Below, one piece after another: positions 43,382 to 58,399 of a stretch of 64,000 nucleotides of DNA. Below the pieces are notes generated by a model. The model did not search any database. It worked only from the letters and a program-made list of their open reading frames with translations, and was not told where the DNA came from. Origin of the DNA: BD2-11 sp965232315. GTDB taxonomy: Bacteria; Gemmatimonadota; Gemmatimonadetes; Longimicrobiales; Gaopeijiaceae. The stretch spans positions 248,001 to 312,000 of the forward strand of contig CBDDPN010000010.1 in NCBI GenBank assembly GCA_965232315.1, in the 5' to 3' direction. Numbering within the stretch: position 1 is the first letter of the stretch; every line of letters begins with the position of its first letter. The translations under genes and the position numbers were made by a program.

Positions 43382-43453
43382 CCATCTCGGCCATCGGTTC
43401 TATGCAAGGGCCTGAGGAGAGAAACCGTTCGGTTCCTGGACTCGGTCGGCGCT

Positions 43454-43498
43454 CTGCCATTTTGGCAGGCTTTTCTCGCGGATCCTGCCATTTGGCAG
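43454..43498. repeat. Two CTGCCATTTTGGCAG-type palindromes
   Basis: CTGCCATTTTGGCAG at 43454-43468 and CTGCCATTTGGCAG (one T fewer) at 43485-43498. No recombinase gene is next to them; the tandem arrangement copies that downstream of Int3. Confidence 0.8.
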
Positions 43499-43910
43499 AG
43501 TTTCAGAGGCGGGGCTCACGCTGGTGCCGTCGCCCCCGTACGTCCTTGGGCCGCGGAGTCTGGACAGGCCGGGTACCGAGCTCGTCCCTCCCCGTTGACG
43601 CCGAGGTTCATCCTCACATCGCCAACTCTACCGGATCGTAATCGAACAGTTGCAAGGAAGTGCCGGCGGGTTCATCCCGGGGCTGCCGACCGACACGGCC
43701 CAGCCGATCCCGATGGTGTTCTGATCCTGCTGTTCGCGGAACCAGCCTGGCCCCGTCTCCATTTGGGCTTCTGGTTCTTCCCCGATTGCCAGGGAGATGT
43801 CGATTGGGCAGGTCTCTACCTCCCGGGTCGAGAACCAAGCGACCACCTAACTGCGTCCACCCTTGCAAAGGCACCCTCTACCGCACCGAAGCTCGGGTTC
43901 GGGCAGGGGG

Positions 43911-44004
43911 TCGCGGGAGTCGCCGCGCGCCCGAGAGCCGAACAGGATGACCTGTTCGGGATCCGCTTCCTCGACCAGCGCCTGGACCATCTCGCCGATG
44001 ATCG
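43911..44004 (-). pseudogene. Copied fragment of the MNT nucleotidyltransferase
   Basis: 94 bp identical to 407-500 except for one base (position 472 versus 43976). Encodes IIGEMVQALVEEADPEQVIL and GSRARGDSR of the MNT protein, then unrelated sequence. The near-identity implies a recent copy or exchange between the island's two ends. Confidence 0.85.
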
Positions 44005-44162
44005 GCCCGCACCATCGCACGGGTTCAAGATCGGCGATGCGGCGGGGACTCGGGATTGCCGGATTGCGTACCGAGCTGTTCGACGGTACCGTGCCTGACA
44101 GGCACCCCGCATGCGCCGTTCGGCGACGTACCACTGACAGAAACCTCTCGGAAAATGGTAGA

Positions 44163-45353
44163 ATGAAGACAGCGATGCACGAGAAGCAGTGGGCGGGGAA
44201 GTATCCGGAGCTGGGGACCGGCCCGGTGCCCGCGGAGCCGATGTTCTCCGAAGAGCATTTCGCGCTCGAACGCGACCGGATCTTCCGCCGGACCTGGATC
44301 AATGTTGGCCGGGTCGAGGATATTCCGGAACCCGGCGACTACTTCGTTCGCGACATCGCCGTTTGCGGCGTCTCCCTGTTGGTCATTCGAGGCTCGGACG
44401 GCATCGTGCGCGGCTTTCACAACGTCTGCTCGCATCGCGGCAGAAAGCTGGTGCTGGATGAACGGGGCTCATGCGGGGAGAGTGTGCTATGCCCCTTCCA
44501 CAGTTGGGTGTACAGCACCACGGGCGAGCTGCGCCACGTTCCGGACGAAGAGAATTTCTTCGATCTGGACAAGCGGATGCTTGGATTGACGCCGGTGCAT
44601 ACGGACGTCTGGGAAGGCTTCGTCTTCTGCCATCTGGACACCGAGCCGGGCGAGACGCTGCGCCAGTATCTGGGCGGCCTCGCCGACCAGCTTGATGGCT
44701 GCCGGTTCGACAGGATGAGACTGACGTCGACGCACAACGTCGATGTGCGCGCCAACTGGAAGGTGGTACAGGACGGGCAGAATGAAGCCTATCATTTTCC
44801 GTTTCAGCACCGTCGCGTTCTGGAGGGCTCCTTCATGCGCAACGAAAAGGGGCACTGCCGCTATCAGGACGTGAACCTGTACAACTACCACAGCGTTTGG
44901 TCGTGCGAGTACCCGCCGTCCCAGAAACTGACGCCGCTCAGGGTTGCCCTGGCCGCAGACGCCTTCCACACCCCGTTGTTCCATCCCCCGCAGATGATTG
45001 GCAGGATGGACCACTTCGTCGTGTTCCCGAATTTCGTGATCCTGCTGGTCCAGATCGGCCTCACGACATGCTATGTCACCTACAACCTGTGGCCGCTCGC
45101 CGTCGATCGGACGATCTGGGAGATCCGCATGCACTTTACGGAGCCGCAGAGCGTACGCGAGCGGCTTCGGCAGGAGTACTTCAAGTGCATCACCCTGGAC
45201 ACGCTTCGCGAGGACATGATCGCGCATGAGAGTGTGTTCGAGGGACTTGCCACCGGCGCGAAGTCGCATGTGATTCTGCAGGATGACGAGGTGCCGCTAC
45301 GTTTCTTCCACAAGACGGTGGAGGATCATGTCGGTTTCTATCGGAACGCGTGA
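44163..45353 (+). CDS. Rieske-type ring-hydroxylating oxygenase, alpha subunit
   Basis: 396 residues from the ATG at 44163; the frame is open before it but only through the copied MNT fragment on the other strand. The Rieske [2Fe-2S] ligands are C89-x-H91 (CSHRG) and C110-x-x-H113 (CPFH). The mononuclear iron site has N207-E-A-Y-H211 and H216 in QNEAYHFPFQHRR. It would use electrons from a reductase to oxygenate a small substrate; the family includes carnitine and aromatic oxygenases, and the substrate cannot be told. No reductase or ferredoxin is nearby. The next gene is a small partner 36 bp downstream. Confidence 0.9.
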   Translation: MKTAMHEKQWAGKYPELGTGPVPAEPMFSEEHFALERDRIFRRTWINVGRVEDIPEPGDYFVRDIAVCGVSLLVIRGSDGIVRGFHNVCSHRGRKLVLDERGSCGESVLCPFHSWVYSTTGELRHVPDEENFFDLDKRMLGLTPVHTDVWEGFVFCHLDTEPGETLRQYLGGLADQLDGCRFDRMRLTSTHNVDVRANWKVVQDGQNEAYHFPFQHRRVLEGSFMRNEKGHCRYQDVNLYNYHSVWSCEYPPSQKLTPLRVALAADAFHTPLFHPPQMIGRMDHFVVFPNFVILLVQIGLTTCYVTYNLWPLAVDRTIWEIRMHFTEPQSVRERLRQEYFKCITLDTLREDMIAHESVFEGLATGAKSHVILQDDEVPLRFFHKTVEDHVGFYRNA

Positions 45354-45389
45354 CCGGCGGTACCGCACCGGATGACGGGAGGAACGACG

Positions 45390-45713
45390 ATGGCTGAGTC
45401 TCTGCTCCCCGATGCATTCGACGATCTTGCGCCGTTTCTGGACTGGGCGCTGGAGTCGGAACGGACGAGAACCGAGAAGAAGGTGACGGCCGCGATGGAC
45501 GAGACCCGTGCCTTCTACGATGCGATGATGTCACGGATTGACGAGATACTCGACTATCTGTCGGACCACTTCGGCGGCAGCATGCCGGCCCGCGCACGCC
45601 GCCTGTACCTGATGTCACTGTCGCTCGTGGAGGTCGCTACCCTCGTCGAACTCTACAAACGGCCCGGAGCCGTCGACGCCTGCGACCCACTGCGTTTCGT
45701 CCGCAAGGATTGA
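45390..45713 (+). CDS. Small helical protein paired with the Rieske oxygenase
   Basis: 107 residues from the ATG at 45390, with GGGAGGAACGACG upstream, preferred over an earlier GTG/ATG. All-helical: FLDWALESERTRTEKKVTAA, RAFYDAMMSRIDEILDYLSD and LYLMSLSLVEVATLVELYKR. Close behind the oxygenase on the same strand, so likely co-expressed and perhaps a small structural or regulatory subunit. Family not recognised. Confidence 0.65.
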   Translation: MAESLLPDAFDDLAPFLDWALESERTRTEKKVTAAMDETRAFYDAMMSRIDEILDYLSDHFGGSMPARARRLYLMSLSLVEVATLVELYKRPGAVDACDPLRFVRKD

Positions 45714-46186
45714 GAGCGCCGCGGCGAGGCTCACCGCAGGGCGCGGCCTTGATCGCGCTTCTGGCCGGCCTGCTCGCCGTGCCCGGCTGCCGCGAATCGG
45801 CGCTCGGGCCGGATGTCCCCGACAACAACGTCGTGGTCGCCGACGGCCGCCAACGGGGAGACGATCCCTACGAGGTGAACTCAGCCGCAATCGACGGACA
45901 CCGGCTGACCATCGAAGTCTCGTACAGCGGCGGCTGCCGGAGGCACGACTTCACACTCGTGATCTCGAAATCGTTCAGGGAGTCGGATCCGGTGCAGCTC
46001 CCTGCCGCGCTCGCCCACGATGCGAACGGCGACACCTGCGAGGCATATCCGACCGAATTCCGCGTATTCGACCTCGCCCTGGTCAGGAGCCGCTATCGGC
46101 AGTTCTACGGACCGGGTCCGGGCAAGGTCGTGCTGCGCATCGCGGGCGTGCCCGGTGACGATCTCGCGTACGAGTTTGACGGATAG
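45710..46186 (+). CDS. Lipoprotein of unknown function
   Basis: 158 residues from a TTG at 45710 overlapping the previous stop. The signal ALIALLAGLLAVPGC has its lipobox Cys at about residue 27. The mature part is beta-rich, with HRLTIEVSYSGGCRRHDFTL and DTCEAYPTEFRVFDLALV; similar Gemmatimonadota-style lipoproteins are common but have no known role. Translationally coupled to the small helical gene. Confidence 0.65.
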   Translation: MRAPRRGSPQGAALIALLAGLLAVPGCRESALGPDVPDNNVVVADGRQRGDDPYEVNSAAIDGHRLTIEVSYSGGCRRHDFTLVISKSFRESDPVQLPAALAHDANGDTCEAYPTEFRVFDLALVRSRYRQFYGPGPGKVVLRIAGVPGDDLAYEFDG

Positions 46187-46215
46187 GGTCGGACGGGTCG
46201 CCCACCTTTCGCACG

Positions 46216-47541
46216 ATGCGTCGCTATATCGAGAGCCCGCCGACTGATCCCGGATTCGACGTGAGAGGCACCCCCCATTTCTCCGCGGCCATCGCAGCCG
46301 CCGCAACGCTCCTTGTGGGCGTCGCCGCCTGCGACTCCGGCCCGCCTGTACACACCATACACACCGACTCCGCCGGGATCCCCATCGCCACGGCCGCAGA
46401 GCCGCGCTGGGGTATTGGGGAGGGCTGGACGGTCGACGACGAGCCCCTCGTCGAGATCGGCACCGTCATGGGGGCACCCGAGTACCAGTTCGCCGATGTG
46501 GTCGCGGCCGTTCGCCTGAGCAATGGCGACATCGTGGTGGCGGATCGGGGCGCTTACGAACTGCGTAGCTACGACGGTGCGGGGAACTTCCAGTGGCGCG
46601 CGGGACGGGTCGGGCAGGGGCCCGGCGAGTTCGAGAGTCTGGATTTTCTCGGCACCACCGCCGGCGATTCGCTGGTGACCTTTGATACAAGTCTCTTGCG
46701 CGCGCAGCTGTTCGGTCCTCAGGGCGGGCTGGCGCGGACATTCCGGGTGGCGGTTACCGAGGGGGACGCCGCTGGCGAGGCGGTCGTAGCCGACAAGGCG
46801 GTGGGCGTTACGGATGGCCGTCTCATCGTGCGCTTCGTCGAGTACGGCGACGAGATTCCCAATGGGATCGTGCGGTGGCCACTGGAGCGACTGGCGGCGC
46901 TGAACCTGGCGGGCGGCTCCGTCAGGTCGCTGCTGGTGCTGCCCGGTAACGAGGCGAATGTAAGCGTGCGTGAGGGGGGTGGATGGGTGATCAGCAACTA
47001 CGCGTTCTTCAGGGGGCCGGAGTACGGCACCGCGGCAGGATATCTCGCGGTGATCGACACGGAAGCCTGGTCGGTGCGCCTGGTCTCCCCCCGCGATGGC
47101 GCGGTCGCGGCGATTGTCCGGCGCGATGTGACCCCCCGTGAGACGACCGCCGCTCTCTTCGACCTTCATCTGGACGGCATCGTGGACATCGCCTTCCCGG
47201 ACACGGACAGGGCCGCGCCTGAAGGCGTCGAGCGGTTGCGGCGGATGTGGCGCGGCTACCCGAGAGCACCCCACCTGCCCGTCTTGCGCTCGGTCCACGT
47301 GGACGCCACCGGACACCTCTGGTTGCAGCCCTACTACGTCGCCGGCGTCCAGCCTCCTCCCTTCGAAATCCACGCGCCTGACGGCACCTGGCTTGGCAGT
47401 GTCTCCGTCCCGGCCGGGCTCCAGCGCGGCTTCATCCAGTTCCAGGCGCCCTACATGGAGATCGGCGACGACTACCTGCTGGGCGTCTGGACGGACGAAC
47501 TTGACGTGCAGTACGTGCGAATGTACCGGATCCGCAGGTAG
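46216..47541 (+). CDS. Six-bladed beta-propeller lipoprotein
   Basis: 441 residues, ATG at 46216. The signal has AATLLVGVAACDSG with lipobox VAAC; the true start may be a later one nearer the signal. Repeated propeller strands are visible (LSNGDIVVADRGAYELRSYD, GAGNFQWRAGRVGQGPGEFE), the GxGPGEF turn being characteristic of 6-bladed propeller proteins in this kind of genome. Exported, probably a binding or scaffold protein on the surface. Ends 60 bp before uvrA. Confidence 0.78.
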   Translation: MRRYIESPPTDPGFDVRGTPHFSAAIAAAATLLVGVAACDSGPPVHTIHTDSAGIPIATAAEPRWGIGEGWTVDDEPLVEIGTVMGAPEYQFADVVAAVRLSNGDIVVADRGAYELRSYDGAGNFQWRAGRVGQGPGEFESLDFLGTTAGDSLVTFDTSLLRAQLFGPQGGLARTFRVAVTEGDAAGEAVVADKAVGVTDGRLIVRFVEYGDEIPNGIVRWPLERLAALNLAGGSVRSLLVLPGNEANVSVREGGGWVISNYAFFRGPEYGTAAGYLAVIDTEAWSVRLVSPRDGAVAAIVRRDVTPRETTAALFDLHLDGIVDIAFPDTDRAAPEGVERLRRMWRGYPRAPHLPVLRSVHVDATGHLWLQPYYVAGVQPPPFEIHAPDGTWLGSVSVPAGLQRGFIQFQAPYMEIGDDYLLGVWTDELDVQYVRMYRIRR

Positions 47542-47600
47542 TCGGGTCAACCCGGCGTCTCCCTCGCCCCGAGCCCCGGCCCCTCCGTAGTATTATTCCC

Positions 47601-50440
<2,840 letters not shown>

Positions 50441-50444
<4 letters not shown>

Positions 50445-51829
50445 GCACTGTGACGAATGGCGCGCAGGCGCGCCGACTTTTTCGGGCGCCGGTCCTGGCC
50501 TGTCTGGCGATGGTCTTTATCGCCTCGGCAACGCCGGCCCGCGCCCAGACCTTCGAGCTTCCCCCGATCCCCATCGACACCTTCACGCTCGCCAACGGGC
50601 TGCGCGTGATCGTGAGCGAGGACCACTCGGTGCCCGTGGTGGCCGTGAACATGTGGTACCGGGTGGGCAGTGCCCATGAAACCCCGGGAAGGACGGGATT
50701 CGCGCACTTCTTCGAGCACATGCTCTTCGAGGAGACCGAGAATCTCGGCAACGGGGACTTCGCCCGGCTGGTGAGCACGGCCGGCGGTTCCTACAACGGC
50801 ACCACCGACACCGACCGCACGGCCTACTTCGAGACCCTCCCCTCCAACCGGGTCAACCTGTCCTTCTGGCTGCACGCGGAGCGCATGGCCCGCCTGGTGG
50901 TGAGCGAACGAGGCTTTGAGAACCAGCGGGAGGTCGTCAAGGAGGAGCGCCGCCTGCGCATCGACAATCAGCCGTACGTCCAGGCCAGCATCGTCCTCGA
51001 TTCGCTTGCGACCGACTACGAGCCCTACCGGCACACGCCCATCGGCTCCATGGAGGATCTGGATGCGGCCACCACCGCGGACGTGCAGGGCTTCTACGAG
51101 CGCTACTACGTGCCCAACAATGCGACCCTGGCCGTAGTGGGCGCGGTTACCGCGCAAGAGATCCGTGCGCTGGCCGAGGAGTATTTCGGAGCGATTCCGC
51201 GAGGGGAGGATGTGCCGCCCCTGCCCGAGCCGCCGCCGACCCCCCGGAGCGACGGCGAGCGCACCGCCTCCGTCAGCGACGAACACGCCCAGCTGCCCCT
51301 GCTCTACATGGGATACAACGTCCCGCCCGCCGGTCACCCCGACGTCTACCCGCTTTCCGCGCTCTCCTCCGTCTTCAGCGCGGGGGAGAGCAGCCGCCTG
51401 CACCAGCGGCTGGTGAAGCAGGACGAGTTGGCGCCGACCGTGGTCTCCGCCCTGCAGCAACGACTCGGTTCGGGGCTGATGTTCTTCGGCAGCCTGCCCC
51501 ACCCGGGCGGAGACATCGAGGAAATCCGCGCAGTGATCGAGGAAGAGATCGAGAAGCTGAAGACGGAGGGGATTACCGAGCGCGAGCTGGAGAAGGCGCT
51601 CAACCAGCAGCGCGCGCAGCAGGTGGCGAGCCGCCTGACGGTCAGCGCCAAGGCCAATATCCTGCAGTCCTTCGCGCTCACCTACGGCGACCCCTTCGAG
51701 GTCAACCATGCCCTGGAGCGCTTCGAGGCGGTGACGCTCGACGATGTCCTGCAGGTGGCGCGCAAGTACCTGGTTCCAGAAAACCGTACCATCGTCGTCG
51801 CCCGGCCCACGGGAGGAGTGATCCCATGA
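50441..51829 (+). CDS. M16 zinc peptidase, catalytic subunit, exported
   Basis: 462 residues from GTG at 50441 overlapping the uvrA stop. Signal peptide VLACLAMVFIASATPARAQ. The inverted zinc motif HxxEH is H89-F-F-E92-H93, with the downstream Glu in VVKEERRLRID. M16 C-terminal domain follows (LLYMGYNVPPAGHPDVYPLS). It would digest peptides in the periplasm. The next gene is a second M16-type protein without HxxEH, the usual catalytic/partner arrangement. Confidence 0.92.
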
Positions 51830-53949
51830 ACGTACCGTGCATAACCACTGGTCGGGCGGGGTCCCGGGCGTACCGGAGGCAGTTCTGCGCTCTCATTCCG
51901 GCATTGCTGGCGCTGGCGAATCCGGGCGTCGGTGCCGCCCAGCAATCTCCGCCGGAACCTCTGCCGCTCGACGACATTCCCTTCCCGGCGTTCGAGGAGC
52001 GCCTGTTGTCCAACGGGGCGGACCTGATCGTGGTGCCCCACGACGAACAGCCCTACGTCACCGTGAACCTGGTGGTCAGGGCGGGGAACGCCGCCGACCA
52101 GCGAAACCGCGTGGGCACGGCCGCGATGGTGGCGAGCCTGCTGAACAAGGGCACCCGAACCCGGACCGCGCTCGAGATCGCGGACGCGGCCGACCACATC
52201 GGCGCGACCCTGACGGCGGGCGCAGGGGACGACTGGACCAACGTGATCCTGGGTGTGGTTACCTCCCACCTCGATGCCGGCCTCGAGCTCCTGGGCGACA
52301 TCGTCGTCAACCCCAACTTCCCCGAGCAAGAGATCGACCTCTACCGTCAGCAGGCGACGACCAATCTGAGGCTGCAGTTGGGCTCGCCCGGTTTTCTGGC
52401 CAACCGGGAGTTCCAGCAAGCCGTCTACGGGCGCCATCCGTACGGCCTCTTCTCGACTCCGGAGAGCATCGAGAGCATCCGCCGCTCCGACCTGGTCTCC
52501 TTCCACCTGCGCCACTACAAGCCCACCAACTCTCTGGTAGTGGTCGCGGGCGACGTCACCACCGACGACATCGAAGCCCGGCTCAACCAGGCGCTGGCCG
52601 ACTGGGAGCCCGGCCCATCCCGTCCGCCGACGTACTTCAACGTCCCTGTGCGCGAGGAGCCCGAGATCATCCTGGTGCACCGGCCCGAGTCGGTGCAGTC
52701 GACCATCCTGGTGGGACAGCCCGCCATGAAGGGCGACCACGAGGACTGGATGCCCCTCAGCCTGGGCAGCCGGGTGCTGGGCGGCGGGAGCACCGGGCGG
52801 CTCTTCCAGGTGCTGCGCGAGGAGAGGGGCTGGACGTACGGGTCCTCCAGCTCGGCGGTCCGCAGGCGCGACGTGGGGTATTTCCTCGCCAATGCGCAGG
52901 TGCGGAGCGAAGTATCCGACAGCGCCCTGGCGGAGCTGCTCAACCAGGTCGAGCTCATTCGCTCCGAGCCGGTCCCCGAGGATGAGTTGGCGGATGTGCG
53001 CGACTTCCTGGTGGGATCCTTCCCGCTGAGCATCGAGACGCCCCAGGCGATCGCCAACCAGGTGGCGACCTACCGGCTGCGGGGCCGTTCCACGGAGGAA
53101 TTGGAGTCGTACCGGGACCGGGTTGCCGCAGTCGCCCCGGAGGACGTCCAGGGCGCGCTGATGTCGCACTTCGATCCGGAGCGGGCGGTGGTGGTGGTGG
53201 TGGGCGACGCCACGGAGATCCGGTCCGGCCTGACGCAGTTCGGCCGCGTGCGCATGGTCGACGCCGAAGGCACGGCGCTCACCATCGACGACGTGGAGGT
53301 GCGGGATTCCGACATCGCCTACGATCCCTCCGTGCTCCAGCCCGGCATCTGGAACTACCGGCTGACTGTGCAGGGCCGTCAGGTAGCGGACATGGAGCGC
53401 GTGCTGGGCTTCGCCACCCGCGAGGACGAGCGCACCATGTCCCTGACGACCACGCTGCGGGCCAACAATGTCACCCAGGTCTCCGAAGTGTACTTCTCGC
53501 CTCGTACCTTCCGGCCCATCGCCAACGTCTTCCGGCTCGTCACCCCCCAGGGAGAGGGCAGGATCGAGATCGAGATCGACGGCGAGCGCGTTACCGGGCG
53601 TGCCATCGGCCAGGAGGAGCGCGAGATCGAGGAGGAAGTCGTGCGTGGGGCGCTCCTGGGCGAAATGGATGAGCTCGTGGCGTGGATCTCGGCGCTTGAG
53701 GAGGGGCAGGAGGTCCGCTTCCCGGTGGTGCAACTGAACGGCCGCGCCCGCACCGTGACCCTGCGCGTCCGCGGTACGACGGAGATCACTGTGCCCGCCG
53801 GCACGTTCGAGGTCGTCGAGGTGAACTTCAGCGGCGGCGAAGGCAGCCAGCGGTCGTATTTTACGGTCGAGAGCCCGCACGTGCTGGTACGCACGGAGAC
53901 AACAGGGCAGCCCTTCGTCATCGAGCTGGTGGAGATCCCCGGGGGGTAG
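51826..53949 (+). CDS. M16-family partner protein lacking the zinc motif, with C-terminal extension
   Basis: 707 residues, ATG overlapping the previous stop. Signal region LIPALLALANPGVGAAQQ. In the first domain, the HxxEH site is replaced by NRVGTAAMVASLLNKG, so it cannot bind zinc there. R and Y of the partner-type site are present in RGWTYGSSSSAVRRR. After about residue 460 there is an added beta-rich domain (YRLTVQGRQVADMERVLGFA, AGTFEVVEVNFSGGEGSQRS), DUF3108-like in style. It forms a heterodimer partner for the 50441 enzyme, by analogy with bacterial M16B pairs. Confidence 0.88.
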   Translation: MNVPCITTGRAGSRAYRRQFCALIPALLALANPGVGAAQQSPPEPLPLDDIPFPAFEERLLSNGADLIVVPHDEQPYVTVNLVVRAGNAADQRNRVGTAAMVASLLNKGTRTRTALEIADAADHIGATLTAGAGDDWTNVILGVVTSHLDAGLELLGDIVVNPNFPEQEIDLYRQQATTNLRLQLGSPGFLANREFQQAVYGRHPYGLFSTPESIESIRRSDLVSFHLRHYKPTNSLVVVAGDVTTDDIEARLNQALADWEPGPSRPPTYFNVPVREEPEIILVHRPESVQSTILVGQPAMKGDHEDWMPLSLGSRVLGGGSTGRLFQVLREERGWTYGSSSSAVRRRDVGYFLANAQVRSEVSDSALAELLNQVELIRSEPVPEDELADVRDFLVGSFPLSIETPQAIANQVATYRLRGRSTEELESYRDRVAAVAPEDVQGALMSHFDPERAVVVVVGDATEIRSGLTQFGRVRMVDAEGTALTIDDVEVRDSDIAYDPSVLQPGIWNYRLTVQGRQVADMERVLGFATREDERTMSLTTTLRANNVTQVSEVYFSPRTFRPIANVFRLVTPQGEGRIEIEIDGERVTGRAIGQEEREIEEEVVRGALLGEMDELVAWISALEEGQEVRFPVVQLNGRARTVTLRVRGTTEITVPAGTFEVVEVNFSGGEGSQRSYFTVESPHVLVRTETTGQPFVIELVEIPGG

Positions 53950-54191
53950 GCGGGCCCGGCGTCGCCGACCACTGTGGGGCCCGCCTTCTGTGGGGCCTGC
54001 CTCCTTCGGCACCGGGCTCCTTTGGGGCCCGCCTCCGGTCGCGCCCGCGGGATCAGGAATCCGGCCCCTGCACAGGCCGACCGGCACCCCCGAACGATAG
54101 CTCTCGCCTGCCCCGTTCGTTATATTTAACAATCTCTGCAGGACCCCCGATTTATCGGCCCCAACTGTGTTCATCTTACGAGGAGAAGGGG

Positions 54192-54557
54192 ATGAGGAAA
54201 GTTCTCGCCATTCTCGCTCTCTCCGGAGTTCTGGCGGCGTGCGCCGGCGTCCAGCTGCCCCCCAAGGCAGGTCCGGAAGAAGTGGAAGTCATCATTCCGG
54301 CGATGGGCCAGACCGCCCGTGAAGGCTACAGGACGATCGGCCCCGTCACGGCCCGGGCCCCTCTCGGCACCTCGAACGAGGACGTCCTGCTCATGCTGCG
54401 GACGGAAGCCGCGGCACTGGGCGCGGATGCCATCATCTTCGAGCGTATCGACGACACCACCCGCACCCAGGCCGCCGCCGACATCGGCCGCAATCAGGGA
54501 CTCATCGGGCACGCGCTTGCCATCTACTATCCGGCGCCCGAGCCACCGGGAACCTGA
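54192..54557 (+). CDS. Small lipoprotein
   Basis: 121 residues, ATG at 54192, preceded by GAGGAGAAGGGG. Lipoprotein signal LAILALSGVLAACAG with lipobox LAAC. The core EGYRTIGPVTARAPLGTSNE and LLMLRTEAAALGADAIIFER resembles small DUF-type envelope lipoproteins that carry a Ala-Leu-Gly-Ala-Asp-Ala-like segment. An AT-rich stretch (TTATATTTAAC) 60 bp before could be the promoter. Role unknown. Confidence 0.75.
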   Translation: MRKVLAILALSGVLAACAGVQLPPKAGPEEVEVIIPAMGQTAREGYRTIGPVTARAPLGTSNEDVLLMLRTEAAALGADAIIFERIDDTTRTQAAADIGRNQGLIGHALAIYYPAPEPPGT

Positions 54558-54779
54558 TTTCGGTCGCCAGAAGTCGTCCCCTCACCGGCGGTTGTGAGGG
54601 CGGCGCCGTGCCTCGACAGGTTCGCGCAAACACGGATCGGCAGGGAAGGCCAGGCACGGCGAACTTGTCCGAGTTGCGTCCAGGGCGGCGCTTCCGCGGC
54701 TGTACGGGAAGGTGATAACCGACTTTCCCGCCCCTCTTTCGTAACCCCTACGAGTTCGTAAACCCAACGAGGCATCTGC

Positions 54780-57394
<2,615 letters not shown>

Positions 57395-57398
<4 letters not shown>

Positions 57399-58339
57399 CG
57401 GCTCCCACACTGGAAAGCGTTCGTGCCGCGGCGGCCCGCCTCGAGGGCGTGGCCGTCCGCACGCCGCTGCTCTGGTCGCCCGAGCTCTCGGAGACGGTCG
57501 GCTCCACCGTGCGCCTGAAGTGCGAGTCCCTCCAGCGCTGCGGCGCCTTCAAGCTGCGCGGGAGCTACAACTTCATCTCGCAGCTGTCGGACGAGGATAT
57601 CGCACGCGGGGTGATCACCTACTCGTCGGGCAACCACGCGCAGGGCGTGGCGCTGGCGGCGCGCATCCGGGGCGCTCGCGCGGTCGTGGTCATGCCCACC
57701 ACGGCACCGCCGGTGAAGCGCCGCGGCGCGGAGAGGCTGGGGGCGGAAGTGGTGTTCGAGGGCACCATGTCGGTCGAGCGCCGGGCGCGCGCGGAGAGGA
57801 TCGCCGCCGCCGAGGGGCTCGCCATGGTCCCGCCTTTCGACCATCCCGACATCATCGCGGGGCAGGGCACGGTGGGGCTGGAGATCGTGCGGGACTGGCC
57901 CGAAGTGGACACGGCGCTCGTCCCCATCGGCGGCGGCGGGCTGGCCGCGGGGGTCGCGGTGGCGCTGCGGGCCCTCCGCCCCGGTGTGCGCATCATCGGG
58001 GTGGAACCCGAGGGGGCGCCGTCGATGCGGGCCGCGCTGGACGCGGGCCGGGTGGTGCGCATCGACGGCATCGACACCATCGCCGACGGGCTCGCGCCCG
58101 TGCAGGTGGGCGACCTCACCTACGCGCTCGTGCGCGACCTGGTGGACGAGGTGGTGGTGGTGTCCGACGCCGCCATCCGCGAGGCGGCGACCTTCCTGCT
58201 CGAGCGCGCCAGGCTGGTGGCCGAGTTTTCGGGAGCGGCCACGGTGGCGGCGCTGCGGTCGGGAGCCGCCGAGGTCGGTGACCGGGTCGCGGCCGTGATC
58301 AGCGGCGGCAACGCCGATGTCGCCGCCCTGCTCGGATAA
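57395..58339 (+). CDS. Threonine/serine dehydratase (PLP-dependent)
   Basis: 314 residues, ATG overlapping the gyrA stop. PLP lysine in CGAFKLRGSYNF, phosphate-binding glycines in GGGGLAAGVAVAL and the SSGNHAQGVA loop define the fold-type II threonine/serine dehydratases. It lacks the ACT regulatory domain of biosynthetic IlvA, so it is more like TdcB or serine racemase. Turns threonine into 2-oxobutanoate and ammonia. Coupled to gyrA, which is unusual and probably without functional meaning. Confidence 0.88.
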
Positions 58340-58399
58340 CAGCCCCGTGGGCGAACTCCTTCCGGCAACCTTGCCGGCGGACCACCGGGGGCGACGGCC

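Larger units (their letters stand above)
43226..44162. other. Gene-free stretch with repeats
   Basis: No supportable gene. It holds the right composite repeat, two CTGCCATTTTGGCAG-type palindromes and a copied fragment of the MNT gene, so it appears to be a junction of several past insertions. An open minus-strand frame at about 43628-43846 is protein-like in places but not recognisable. Confidence 0.6.

Noticed and set aside
43628..43846. Minus-strand frame of 72 codons near the MNT fragment
   Set aside because: Some segments look protein-like, but there is no start with a ribosome-binding site and no recognisable family; listed only within the stretch description.
53950..54191. GC-rich repeats of GGGCCCGCCT after the M16 pair
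   Set aside because: Short imperfect repeats suited to a terminator or simple slippage; too weak to call.
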